Below are positions 35,791 to 44,111 of a DNA stretch of 64,000 nucleotides, one piece after another (the stretch's first letter is position 1; each line of letters opens with the position of its first letter). The notes under the pieces are model-generated. The model was not told the origin of the DNA. It made no database searches and saw only the letters and a program-made list of their open reading frames with translations. The position numbers and the translations under genes were made by a program. Origin of the DNA: Aeromicrobium camelliae (GTDB taxonomy: Bacteria > Actinomycetota > Actinomycetes > Propionibacteriales > Nocardioidaceae); NCBI RefSeq assembly GCF_003850045.1, contig NZ_RQJX01000008.1, positions 62,001 to 126,000 of the forward strand. Direction: 5' to 3'.

Positions 35791-35874
35791 CCGCGAGTGG
35801 CGCAAAGTGGACAGCGAGTGGCGCAGTTCGGGGGTGTTTCCGGCCGAATCGGCCCCAAATTGCGCCACTCGCGG
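35791..35874. repeat. Palindromic repeat cluster, type C, without an associated gene
   Basis: Units CCGCGAGTGGCGCAAAGTGG (35791-35810, +), CAGCGAGTGGCGCAGTTCGG (35812-35831, +) and an inverted copy with ATTGCGCCACTCGCGG (35851-35874, -). Located between the convergent MFS and AraC genes. Read inverted, CCCCAAATTGCGC resembles CCCAGATTTGCGC of the type-B unit (10 of 13). Confidence 0.8.
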
Positions 35875-35932
35875 TGAAGGGCGGGCGGGCCGGATGATGA
35901 AGGGCGGGCGGGGCGGTGGTGGACGTGGCGGC

Positions 35933-36762
35933 TCAGGGGATGGTGGTCGCGGCGCGCCAAGCGGCGGGCGTGATGCCATAGGCGCGTTTGAACATGCGGG
36001 TCAGGTGCGCCTGGTCGGCGAAGCCGGCGAGTGCCGCCGCCTCCGCGAGGGGTCTCCCTTCGAGCATGAGCCGACGGGCGGTCTGAAGTTGCTGCGCCGT
36101 CCGAAATCGACTCGGGCTGGTGCCGTAGGCCGCGCGGAACTGCCGCGCGAGGGTCCAGCGGTCGAGACCGGCGATGACCTCCAGCTCCTCGGCACGGTGA
36201 AGACGCGCGGGCTCGTCACTGATCGCATCACGGACTCGGCGGAGGGCCGCCTCGTGCAGGGGGGGGGGCGGTGCGCCGGCGGCGGACGCCCCCCCTCACG
36301 GGCGAGAAGTTGGGCGAGTGCGCAGACGACGTCGACGTGATGGAAGCCGTCAGCGGGAGGGTCCTCGTCGGCGAGCGCCTCCGCGAGGACCGCCGGGACC
36401 CGGCGCGCATCGACCACGGGGTCAGGCACGAACGGCAGAGAACGCCCGCCGAGCGACTCGCGGATGAGCGCGGGGTCGACGTAGAGGATGCGGTACCCGA
36501 AGCCGTCCTCGGTCCCGGGCATCCCGTCGTGCGGCTCGTCCGGATGGAGGACGTGCCACTGGCCCGGCAGGCACGCGCGCCGGCTCCCGCGATAACCGAA
36601 GGCCTGCACACCGAAACGTGTGACGCCCACGGCGTACGTCTCGTGCCGGTGCGGCGAGAAGCCCTCACCCACGAGGCGCGCGTCCATCCGCTCCAGCCCC
36701 TCGGCGAGCTCGAGGCGGCGAAAATGCTGCCGGTTCCGGGATCGGTCGTCCGACACCTCCAT
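35933..36762 (-). pseudogene. AraC-family regulator, frameshifted at a 10-C tract
   Basis: Start ATG 36762 (MEVSDDRSRNRQHFRRLE). The N-terminal cupin-type effector domain (FSPHRHETYAVGVTRFG, PGQWHVLHPDEPHDG) reads to LLAREGG. Then a run of ten C on the coding strand (G run at 36259-36268) throws the frame. In the next frame LHEAALRRVRDAI leads into a complete AraC HTH (WTLARQFRAAYGTSPSRFR; LAEAAALAGFADQAHLTRMFKRAYG) ending at 35933. One more C, or two fewer, restores a ~276-residue protein. The divergent lysE is the probable target. Confidence 0.85.
36259..36268. repeat. Ten-base G/C homopolymer at the AraC frameshift
   Basis: Ten consecutive G on the plus strand lie in the linker between effector and DNA-binding domains; a seven-C run (36289-36295) is close by. 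Either a slippage (phase-variation) site or a read error. Confidence 0.7.
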
Positions 36763-36888
36763 GACGCCATTCCACCCGCGAAGCGGCCCGACGGCAATGG
36801 CCAGTCGCGGGTGAGTGGACGTCGCACACGGGTTCAAGACCCCGACGGCCACCCCCGCCTACCGTGAACCCAGCTCGAAGGAGGTGCC

Positions 36889-37518
36889 ATGACGGTCGCC
36901 GAGACGATCGAGACTCTTCCCTCGCTGGTCACCGGCGCCCTGGCCCTCATGGGGAGTCCCGGACCGGCCACGATCGGCGCGGCGGGGACCGCCGCCGCCT
37001 TCGGTCTGCGCCGCGCCCTCCCCTACGTCACGGGCAGCGCGGTCGGGACGATCGCGGTGCTGACGCTGCTCATCGCGGGCGCGGGCGCGCTCCCCACCTC
37101 GGGACCGCGACCGGGAGGAGTCGACCTGGGCAGCGTCGTGATCGTCCTCGCGGTGGCGTACCTGCTGTGGCTGAGCTGGCAGATCGCCACCGCACCTCCA
37201 CAGGGTGCCGGCGACGGGCGCGCCCGCGTTCCCCGATTCCTGGCCGGTTTCCTCCTCGGCGTGTCCAATCCGAAGGCGTATCTCGCCCTCGGCGCCCTCG
37301 TGAGCGGCCACGGCCTCGCCGCTGCGAGCACACCCGCTGCGGCCCTGGCGCTCGGGGGGCTCGCGAGCCTCGTGGCCCTCGTTCACGTCGCCTGGGCCGC
37401 ACTCGGATCGACGGCCGCTCGGCTCTTGCAGCGGCCGGCCGTCGCCCGCGGCGTCAACGTCGCGCTCGCGCTGCTCCTGGCCGTCTCCACCCTCCCGCTC
37501 CTCGCCGACGCTCTCTGA
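36889..37518 (+). CDS. LysE family amino-acid exporter
   Basis: 209 residues from ATG 36889 with AAGGAGG 5 nt upstream. Six helices; GALALMGSPGPATIGAAGTA near the N-terminus and PRFLAGFLLGVSNPKAYLAL are the LysE/RhtB marks. It exports an amino acid or a similar small amphipathic molecule. Its position opposite an AraC gene is a common regulator/exporter pair; the present frameshift in that regulator may change its control. Confidence 0.87.
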   Translation: MTVAETIETLPSLVTGALALMGSPGPATIGAAGTAAAFGLRRALPYVTGSAVGTIAVLTLLIAGAGALPTSGPRPGGVDLGSVVIVLAVAYLLWLSWQIATAPPQGAGDGRARVPRFLAGFLLGVSNPKAYLALGALVSGHGLAAASTPAAALALGGLASLVALVHVAWAALGSTAARLLQRPAVARGVNVALALLLAVSTLPLLADAL

Positions 37519-37611
37519 CCGGGCCGCCGCTCGTCCTTGCGATCCGACCGCTCGTCGCGTGAGCTGCGCCACACAGCCGTCGGCTGCGGTCGGTTGGCCG
37601 ATCCCGTGCTC

Positions 37612-37629
37612 GTGTGACCTGTCGCACAC
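37612..37629. promoter_or_regulatory. Crp-like site before DUF485-actP
   Basis: GTGTGACCTGTCGCACAC is an extended palindrome with nine of ten fixed Crp bases (one G for T). It lies 14 bp upstream of a TACGGT -10-like hexamer (37643-37648) and 69 bp before the DUF485 start, a position suited to activation. Confidence 0.55.
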
Positions 37630-37697
37630 CATGCATCCGCCCTACGGTCCACACAAGGACACCGATCCGGGTGTCGTGACGTCCGAGAGGAGGAGCC

Positions 37698-38036
37698 ATG
37701 GCCGAACCGATCTCGCGTGAGACGCACCGTGCGTACGAACGCATCCACAACGAACCGCAGTTCGCCGAGCTCAAGAGGATCTACCGCGGGTTCGTCCTGC
37801 CCATGACCGTCGCCTTCATGGTCTGGTACCTGCTGTACGTGGTGGCATCGAACTGGTTGCCCGACTTCATGAACGCGCAGGTGTTCGGCAACATCAACGT
37901 CGCCCTGCTCTTCGGGCTGCTGCAGTTCGTCACGACGTTCGGCATCGCCTACTGGTACGCACGCTACTCGGCCAGCAAGATGGACCCGCTGGCTGACGGG
38001 CTACGCGACGACTTCGAGCGGGAGGTCGGCCAGTGA
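37698..38036 (+). CDS. DUF485 domain protein, symporter partner
   Basis: 112 residues from ATG 37698 behind GGAGGAG. The DUF485 core NEPQFAELKRIYRGFVLPMT is followed by two membrane helices (VAFMVWYLLYVVASNW; NVALLFGLLQFVTTFGIAYWY) and a conserved short tail. DUF485 proteins (YjcH) are encoded directly before ActP symporters and are presumed accessory subunits. The stop overlaps the actP GTG start. Confidence 0.9.
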   Translation: MAEPISRETHRAYERIHNEPQFAELKRIYRGFVLPMTVAFMVWYLLYVVASNWLPDFMNAQVFGNINVALLFGLLQFVTTFGIAYWYARYSASKMDPLADGLRDDFEREVGQ

Positions 38037-39685
38037 GCACGCAGGACGTCCTCCTCGCAGCGAGCGAGGAGTCCAACCAGGCGCTGACCGCCTCGTTGTT
38101 CGCCCTCGTCGTCATCCTGACGGTGGGCATCACCTTCTGGGCGAGCCGCAACACCAAGACCGCGGCCGATTACTACGCGGGCGGCCGGTCCTTCTCGGGC
38201 GTCCAGAACGGCTTCGCCATCGGCGGCGACTACATGTCGGCCGCATCATTCCTCGGCATCTCGGGCGCCATCGCCCTCTCGGGCTACGACGGTTTCCTCT
38301 ACTCGATCGGCTTCCTCGTCGCCTGGCTCGTGGCGCTGCTGCTGATCGCCGAGCTGCTGCGCAACTCCGGCCGTTTCACCATGGCCGACCAGTTGGCGTA
38401 CCGCATGCGGCAACGTCCCATCCGTCAGGCCGCCGCGATCTCGACCGTCGTCGTGTCGATCTTCTACCTGCTGGCGCAGATGGTCGGCGCGGGCGCACTC
38501 GTCGCGCTGCTGCTCGGCGTCGACAGCCAGGCGGCGAAGAACATCACGATCGTCTCCGTCGGCGTGCTGATGATCTTCTACGTCGTCGTCGGCGGCATGA
38601 AGGGCACCACGTGGGTGCAGATCGTCAAAGCCGTGCTGCTGATGTTCGGCACGCTGCTCATCAGCGTGCTCGTGCTCGCCAAGTTCGGCTTCAACCTCTC
38701 CGATCTGCTCGGCACCGCCGCCGACGCGAGCGGCAAGGGCCAGGCCTTCCTCGAGCCCGGCCTCAAGTACGGAGCGACGGCGACGAGCAAGATCGACTTC
38801 CTGTCCCTCGGCATCGCCCTCGTCCTCGGCACCGCCGGTCTGCCGCACATCCTCGTGCGGTTCTACACCGTGCCCACGGCGAAACAGGCCCGCGTCTCGG
38901 TGCTCTGGGCGATCGGCCTGATCGGCACGTTCTACCTCATGACGCTGGTGCTCGGCTTCGGCGCGGCGGCGCTCGTCACGGGTGACGCCAAGGACCAGAT
39001 CGCCGCATCGGGCGGCAACCTGGCCTCGCCACTCCTGGCCGAGGCCGTCGGCGGTGGTCCAGGCACCTTGGGCGGCGCGATCCTGCTGGCGCTGATCTCC
39101 GCAGTCGCGTTCGCGACGATCCTGGCGGTGGTCGCCGGTCTGACGCTCACGTCGGCCTCCTCGGTCGCCCATGACCTGTACGCCAACATCTGGAAGAAGG
39201 GCACGGCGAGCGAGAAGGACGAGGTCCGCACCGCGCGGATCGCCGCGTTCGTCATCGGCGGCGCCGCGATCGCGCTGGCCATCCCCGGGCAGAGCCTCAA
39301 CGTGGCGTTCCTCGTCGCGCTCGCGTTCGCGGTCGCGGCGTCGGCCAACCTCCCGGCGCTCCTCTACAACCTGTTCTGGAAGCGGTTCAACACCCGCGGT
39401 GCGTTGTGGAGCATCTACGGCGGCCTGATCTCCGCGGTCGGCCTGGTGTTCTTCAGCCCGGTCGTCTCGGGCAAGGTCGATCCGGAGACGGGGGCGAACC
39501 TCTCTCTGTTCCCGGCCGGCGTCGACTTCAGCTGGTTCCCGCTGGAGAACCCGGGCATCGTCTCCATCCCGCTCGGATTCTTCCTCGGCTGGCTGGGCAC
39601 GGTGACGTCGAGCGACAAGGGTTCGCAGGAGCGGTTCGCCGAACTGGAAGTGCGGTCCCTGACCGGCGCCGGCGCCGAGAAGTGA
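38033..39685 (+). CDS. actP: Sodium:solute symporter, acetate permease ActP/MctC-like, copy 2
   Basis: 550 residues from GTG 38033. SSS family, about 13-14 helices; TAADYYAGGRSFSGVQNGFA, GGDYMSAASFLG and GLPHILVRFYTVPTAKQAR are diagnostic of the acetate subgroup. Together with DUF485 and the acs gene that follows a terminator, it forms an acetate uptake and activation unit. A Crp-like site lies before the operon. Confidence 0.92.
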   Translation: MSTQDVLLAASEESNQALTASLFALVVILTVGITFWASRNTKTAADYYAGGRSFSGVQNGFAIGGDYMSAASFLGISGAIALSGYDGFLYSIGFLVAWLVALLLIAELLRNSGRFTMADQLAYRMRQRPIRQAAAISTVVVSIFYLLAQMVGAGALVALLLGVDSQAAKNITIVSVGVLMIFYVVVGGMKGTTWVQIVKAVLLMFGTLLISVLVLAKFGFNLSDLLGTAADASGKGQAFLEPGLKYGATATSKIDFLSLGIALVLGTAGLPHILVRFYTVPTAKQARVSVLWAIGLIGTFYLMTLVLGFGAAALVTGDAKDQIAASGGNLASPLLAEAVGGGPGTLGGAILLALISAVAFATILAVVAGLTLTSASSVAHDLYANIWKKGTASEKDEVRTARIAAFVIGGAAIALAIPGQSLNVAFLVALAFAVAASANLPALLYNLFWKRFNTRGALWSIYGGLISAVGLVFFSPVVSGKVDPETGANLSLFPAGVDFSWFPLENPGIVSIPLGFFLGWLGTVTSSDKGSQERFAELEVRSLTGAGAEK

Positions 39686-39691
39686 GGGACG

Positions 39692-39720
39692 CTGTGGGGC
39701 CCGGGACCCGGGCCCCACAG
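39692..39720 (+). terminator. Terminator hairpin after actP
   Basis: Perfect 14-bp palindromic arms, CTGTGGGGCCCGGG (39692-39705) and CCCGGGCCCCACAG (39707-39720), followed by CAACCTTTCT. Separates actP from acs. Confidence 0.8.
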
Positions 39721-39750
39721 CAACCTTTCTGCCACCCCTGCGCCGGATGC

Positions 39751-39780
39751 TGTGGGGTGGGACACAATCGTCAGTAGGAT
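39751..39780 (+). promoter_or_regulatory. acs promoter with weak Crp-like site
   Basis: TGTGGGGTGGGACACA (39751-39766) keeps eight of ten fixed Crp bases. A TAGGAT -10 hexamer follows at 39775-39780, 21 bp before the acs GTG. The Crp match alone is weak; its relevance rests on acs being Crp-linked in mycobacteria. Confidence 0.35.
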
Positions 39781-39801
39781 CCGATTCGAGGAGAGACTTT
39801 C

Positions 39802-41766
39802 GTGACAGAGACAGCAGGCATCGACAACCTGGCCCACGAGGACCGTGTGTTCGAGCCGCCCGCCGACCTCGCGGCTCACGCCAACGTCACAGCACAGGCC
39901 TACGAGGACGCCGCGGCCGATCGCCTGGGCTACTGGCGGACGCAGGCCGAGCGGCTGCACTGGGAGACCCCGTTCACCGAGGTCCTCGACTGGACCAACC
40001 CGCCGTTCGCGAAGTGGTTCGTGGGCGGCAAGCTCAACGTCGCCTACAACTGCGTCGACCGCCATGTCGACGAGGGGCGCGGCGACAAAGTCGCCTTCCA
40101 CTTCGTCGGCGAACCCGGCGACACGCGCACCCTGACGTACGCCGACCTCAAGGACGAGGTGAGCCGCGCCGCCAACGCCCTCACCGACCTCGGGGTCCGC
40201 ACCGGCGATCGAGTGGCGATCTACCTCCCGATGATCCCCGAGGCCGTCGTCGCGATGCTCGCGTGCGCGCGGCTCGGCGCCCCGCACACCGTCGTCTTCG
40301 GCGGGTTCAGCTCCGATGCGCTCGCCAGCCGGGTCGCGGACTGCGAGGCCAAGGTCGTGATCACCGCGGACGGCGGTTACCGACGCGGCAAGCCCTCGGC
40401 GCTCAAGCCCGCCGTCGACGAGGCGCTGGAGAAGACCACGGGCGTCGTCGAGAAGGTGCTCGTCGTCCGCCGTACCGGCGAGGAGACCTCGATGACCGAG
40501 GGCCGCGACGTGTGGTGGCACGACGTCGTCGACGGTGCCTCGGCCGAGCACACTCCCGAGGCGTTCGACAGCGAGCACCCGCTCTACGTCATGTACACCT
40601 CAGGCACGACCGGCAAGCCGAAAGGCATCCTCCACACGTCCAGCGGCTACCTGACGCAGGTCGCCTCGACGTTCCACGCCGTGTTCGACCACAAGCCCGA
40701 GACCGACGTGTACTGGTGCACGGCCGACATCGGCTGGGTCACCGGCCACTCGTACATCGTGTACGGCCCGACCGCGAACGGCGCGACGCAGGTGCTCTAC
40801 GAGGGCACCCCGGACACCCCGCACAAGGGCCGCTGGTGGGAGATCGTGCAGGAGTACGGGGTGACGCTGTTCTACACCGCCCCCACCGCGATCCGCACGT
40901 GCATGAAGTGGGGTGCGCAGATCCCGGCCGAGTTCGACCTCTCCAGCCTGCGCATCCTCGGCACGGTCGGTGAGTCGATTAATCCCGAGGCCTATGTCTG
41001 GTACCGCGAGAACATCGGCGGCGGCCGCACCCCGATCGTCGACACGTGGTGGCAGACCGAGACCGGCGCGCACATGCTGAGCCCGCTGCCGGGCGTCACC
41101 AAGGCGAAGCCCGGCTCGGCCATGGGCCCTCTCCCCGGTATCAGCGCGGAGGTCGTCGACGACGCGGGCAAGCCGGTGGACAACGGCCAGGGCGGGTACC
41201 TCGTGCTGACCGAGCCGTGGCCCGCGATGCTGCGGACGATCTGGGGTGACGACCAGCGCTACAAGGACACCTACTGGTCGCGCTTCGAGGGCATGTACTT
41301 CGCCGGCGACGGCGCCAAGAAGGACGAGGACGGCGCCATCTGGCTGCTCGGCCGCGTCGACGACGTCATGAACGTGTCCGGTCACCGGCTCTCCACGACC
41401 GAGATCGAATCGGCTCTCGTCTCGCATCCGAGCGTGGCGGAGGCGGCCGTCGTCGGCGCGACGGACGCGACCACCGGGCAGGCGGTCGTGGCGTTCGTGA
41501 TCCTGCGCGAGTCCGCGGTCGATTCCGGGGAGGAGACGGCGGAGGAACTGCGCCAGCACGTCGCCAAGGAGATCGGCCCCATCGCCAAGCCGCGGCAGAT
41601 CATGGTCGTGCCCGAACTGCCGAAGACCCGCTCGGGCAAGATCATGCGCCGTCTGCTGCGCGACGTGGCGGAGAACCGCGAGGTCGGCGACGCCACCACG
41701 CTCGCGGACTCGTCGGTCATGGACCTCATCACCTCGGGGATGAAGCGCACGAGCACCGACGACTGA
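39802..41766 (+). CDS. acs: Acetyl-CoA synthetase (AMP-forming)
   Basis: 654 residues from GTG 39802 with GAGGAGAG upstream. ANL superfamily: ACS N-terminal domain, P-loop [21 protein letters not shown] (acetyl/ATP pocket), hinge [11 protein letters not shown] and the acetylatable lysine in [11 protein letters not shown]. Converts acetate, CoA and ATP to acetyl-CoA. Corresponds to Rv3667 in synteny. Works with the ActP symporter just upstream. Confidence 0.97.
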   Translation: MTETAGIDNLAHEDRVFEPPADLAAHANVTAQAYEDAAADRLGYWRTQAERLHWETPFTEVLDWTNPPFAKWFVGGKLNVAYNCVDRHVDEGRGDKVAFHFVGEPGDTRTLTYADLKDEVSRAANALTDLGVRTGDRVAIYLPMIPEAVVAMLACARLGAPHTVVFGGFSSDALASRVADCEAKVVITADGGYRRGKPSALKPAVDEALEKTTGVVEKVLVVRRTGEETSMTEGRDVWWHDVVDGASAEHTPEAFDSEHPLYVMYTSGTTGKPKGILHTSSGYLTQVASTFHAVFDHKPETDVYWCTADIGWVTGHSYIVYGPTANGATQVLYEGTPDTPHKGRWWEIVQEYGVTLFYTAPTAIRTCMKWGAQIPAEFDLSSLRILGTVGESINPEAYVWYRENIGGGRTPIVDTWWQTETGAHMLSPLPGVTKAKPGSAMGPLPGISAEVVDDAGKPVDNGQGGYLVLTEPWPAMLRTIWGDDQRYKDTYWSRFEGMYFAGDGAKKDEDGAIWLLGRVDDVMNVSGHRLSTTEIESALVSHPSVAEAAVVGATDATTGQAVVAFVILRESAVDSGEETAEELRQHVAKEIGPIAKPRQIMVVPELPKTRSGKIMRRLLRDVAENREVGDATTLADSSVMDLITSGMKRTSTDD

Positions 41767-41772
41767 TCACCA

Positions 41773-41858
41773 GGGCGGTGGGTGAGCGTCCGTTCGCACG
41801 GTCGAATCGGACGCTCACCCACCGCCGGGCGGGGGAAACGGGCGCTCACGCACCGCCC
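41773..41858. repeat. Palindromic repeat cluster, type A, without an associated gene
   Basis: Units GGGCGGTGGGTGAGCGTCCG (from 41773, +), an inverted copy CGGACGCTCACCCACCGCC (41808-41826, within 41804-41826, -) pairing perfectly over 19 bp with the first, and a second inverted copy GGGCGCTCACGCACCGCCC (41840-41858, -). Same unit and same +,-,- order as at 25921-26004. Lies 6 bp after the acs stop in a convergent spacer. Confidence 0.85.
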
Positions 41859-41867
41859 ACCAACTGA

Positions 41868-41907
41868 CGCGGGCCCGGCAACCGAGGGGGAGGTTGCCGG
41901 GCCCGCG
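41868..41907. terminator. Strong bidirectional terminator hairpin
   Basis: Perfect 16-bp stem, CGCGGGCCCGGCAACC (41868-41883) with GGTTGCCGGGCCCGCG (41892-41907), and an 8-nt loop, between convergent acs and the solute-binding protein gene. No T-run, as is common in high-GC hosts. Confidence 0.8.
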
Positions 41908-41924
41908 CGTGGGATCGAGGACGA

Positions 41925-42761
41925 TCAGATGAGGCGTGCGTCGCCCACCTCGGCCGCCGACGCCGGCAGGCCGTTGTCCTCGAGGATCTTCACGAGTTCG
42001 CCGTTCTCCCGCAGCTCCTCGATGAACGCGTCGAGCGCTTCGCCGAGCGCCTCGTTCTTGGGATTGATGAGGATCGAGGTCTGCGACGGCTCGTTGGTCG
42101 ACGAGACGCGCTCGTCGGACTGGAGCACCTCGAGTTCGAACTCGGTGCCCTCGGACGAGATCATCGCCGCGCCGTAACCGTCGAGACCGGCGTCGAGGCG
42201 GCCGGCCTTGAGCTCGTTGGCCAGGCTGAGCGAGTCGGGGTAGACCCGGGTCTCGACGTTCGGCAGCGCCTTGAGGTCGTCCACCCACAGGTAGCCCTCG
42301 ACCGTGCCGATGCGCTTGCCCTCGAGATCGTCGACGGTGGCGCTGCCGTCGGTCGACATGACGGTCAGCTCGTCCAGGTACACCGGCGTGCTGAGCCGCA
42401 CGACCTCACCGCGCGCCTCCGTGCGGTAGAACCCGCCGACCGCGACGTCGACACGGCCCTGCTCGGTGGCCGGAACGGCCGTCGCGTAGGTGTAGGGAGC
42501 GTAGGTCAGCTCCAGGCACGACTCGGCGGCGAACTCCGTGAGGATGTCGCTGTCGATGCCGGCCATCTCGCCGTTCTCCTCCATGGAGTACGGCGGCGTG
42601 TTGGTCAGGGCGACGCTGAGCTCGCCCTCCTTGACCGTGTCGACCTCGATCGTCGGCTCACACGAGGCGTCGACGCTGCTGGCTCCCCCGCCGCCCCCGC
42701 AAGCGCTGAGCGTGAGCAGCGAGGCGGCCGCGAGGCCCAGGACGCGAATCGGCGTTTTCAT
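41925..42761 (-). CDS. Polar amino-acid-type ABC solute-binding lipoprotein (SBP_bac_3)
   Basis: 278 residues from ATG 42761 with AAGGAG 7 nt upstream. Lipobox LLTLSAC (Cys about 21) followed by a Gly/Ser linker. Ligand-binding domain with GIDSDILTEFAAESC and YTYATAVPATEQGRVDVAVGG, the family 3 pattern. The ligand is unknown. It follows its two permease genes after 37 bp in the long ALDH operon. Confidence 0.92.
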   Translation of the reverse strand: MKTPIRVLGLAAASLLTLSACGGGGGASSVDASCEPTIEVDTVKEGELSVALTNTPPYSMEENGEMAGIDSDILTEFAAESCLELTYAPYTYATAVPATEQGRVDVAVGGFYRTEARGEVVRLSTPVYLDELTVMSTDGSATVDDLEGKRIGTVEGYLWVDDLKALPNVETRVYPDSLSLANELKAGRLDAGLDGYGAAMISSEGTEFELEVLQSDERVSSTNEPSQTSILINPKNEALGEALDAFIEELRENGELVKILEDNGLPASAAEVGDARLI

Positions 42762-42798
42762 GGTGTCTCCTTGTGGATGGATGAGTGGTGCAGGTGGG

Positions 42799-43473
42799 TC
42801 AGGTGGTCAGGTGACGGGACAGGCGCCGCTCGAACCGCGCGACCAGCCAGCCCGCCGGGATCGTGACGGCGAGGTACAGCAGACCGGCCAGCGTCAGCAC
42901 GTCGAGGTAGCGGAAGGTGTTCGCGCCGATCGAATACGCCTGGCTCAGCAGTTCGGGCAGACCGAGGGAGAACGCCAGCGAGCTGATCTGGAAGATGAGG
43001 ATCGCGAAGCCCAGCAGTGTGGGCAGCGCGATCCGCAGGCCCTGCGGAATCACCACGAATCGCATGACGTCGCTGCGGCTCATGCCGAGCGCGTCGGCCG
43101 CTTCCAGCTCGCCGTCGGGAACAGCGCGCAGACCCGCGCGGATGATCTCGCTCGTGTAGGCCGCGGTCGTGAGCGACAACGCGAGCACCACGGCGGCGTA
43201 GGTCTCCAGCGTGAGTCCGACGCTCGGCAGACCGAAGTAGACGAGCTGAAGCATGACGAGCGCCGGCATGCCGCGGCCGATCTCGACGAGCAGCACCGCG
43301 GGCCACGTCAGCAGCCGGGTCCGGGCGAAGGCCGCAAGGGCCAGCAGCAGCCCGACGACGAGGCCGATGATGAGGCTCAGGCCGGTGACCTGGACGCTCA
43401 CCCAGAGACCGTCGAGCAGGCGCGGGAGCCACTCTGCCCAGTCGGAGAAGATCGCAGACTTCATGATGCTCAC
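42799..43473 (-). CDS. Amino-acid-type ABC permease 2
   Basis: 224 residues from GTG 43473, which overlaps the upstream permease stop (GTGA); an ATG three codons later is an alternative. HisM-type fold with the ABC-contact EAA loop ELEAADALGMSRSDVMRFVVIPQ. Pairs with permease 1. Confidence 0.9.
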   Translation of the reverse strand: MSIMKSAIFSDWAEWLPRLLDGLWVSVQVTGLSLIIGLVVGLLLALAAFARTRLLTWPAVLLVEIGRGMPALVMLQLVYFGLPSVGLTLETYAAVVLALSLTTAAYTSEIIRAGLRAVPDGELEAADALGMSRSDVMRFVVIPQGLRIALPTLLGFAILIFQISSLAFSLGLPELLSQAYSIGANTFRYLDVLTLAGLLYLAVTIPAGWLVARFERRLSRHLTT

Positions 43474-44111
43474 GCTGCCTTCCGGATCCGGGCGAAGCGC
43501 TTCTCGAGCCACCGCGACCAGATGGCCAGCGGCGTCCCGATCGCGATGTAGACGGCGGCGGCCAGGATGAACGGCATCAGACCGTCGCCGGACGAGCGCG
43601 CGTACTGGTTCGTGACCGACATGATCTCCGCGACGCCGATCGTCGACACGAGGGCCGAGTCCTTGAGCAGCGAGATCGCCCACGTCACCATGCCGGGCAT
43701 CGCGACGCGGAAGGCCTGAGGCGCGATGACCCGCGCCGACGTCGTCGTGCGGCTCAGCCCGAGCGCGTCGGCGGCCTCGAACTGTCCCTTGGGCACGGCG
43801 AGCAGGCTGCCGCGGTAGACCTCGGACAGGTGCGCGGCCGAGACCAGGCCCAGGCCGATGACGGCGGCTTGGAACGGCTCCATCCGCAGGGAGCCGCTGC
43901 CGATGCCGAAGAAGATGATGAACAGCAGGACGATCGGCGGGATGCCGCGCAGAACCTCCACGATCGACCGGCTGATCCCGCGCACGACCGTCCACCGCGA
44001 ACGCCGCCCGGCGACGAGCACGAGGCCCAGGAGGGCACCGATCGCGAAGCTCGCGGCCGTGACACCGAGGGTCACCGGGATCGCGGCGACGATGATGGAG
44101 AGGACGTCCAT
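43470..44111 (-). CDS. Amino-acid-type ABC permease 1
   Basis: 213 residues from ATG 44111, which shares one base with the ATPase stop (TGATG). Five or so helices and the EAA loop QFEAADALGLSRTTTSARVI. Forms the channel with permease 2. Confidence 0.9.
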   Translation of the reverse strand: MDVLSIIVAAIPVTLGVTAASFAIGALLGLVLVAGRRSRWTVVRGISRSIVEVLRGIPPIVLLFIIFFGIGSGSLRMEPFQAAVIGLGLVSAAHLSEVYRGSLLAVPKGQFEAADALGLSRTTTSARVIAPQAFRVAMPGMVTWAISLLKDSALVSTIGVAEIMSVTNQYARSSGDGLMPFILAAAVYIAIGTPLAIWSRWLEKRFARIRKAA

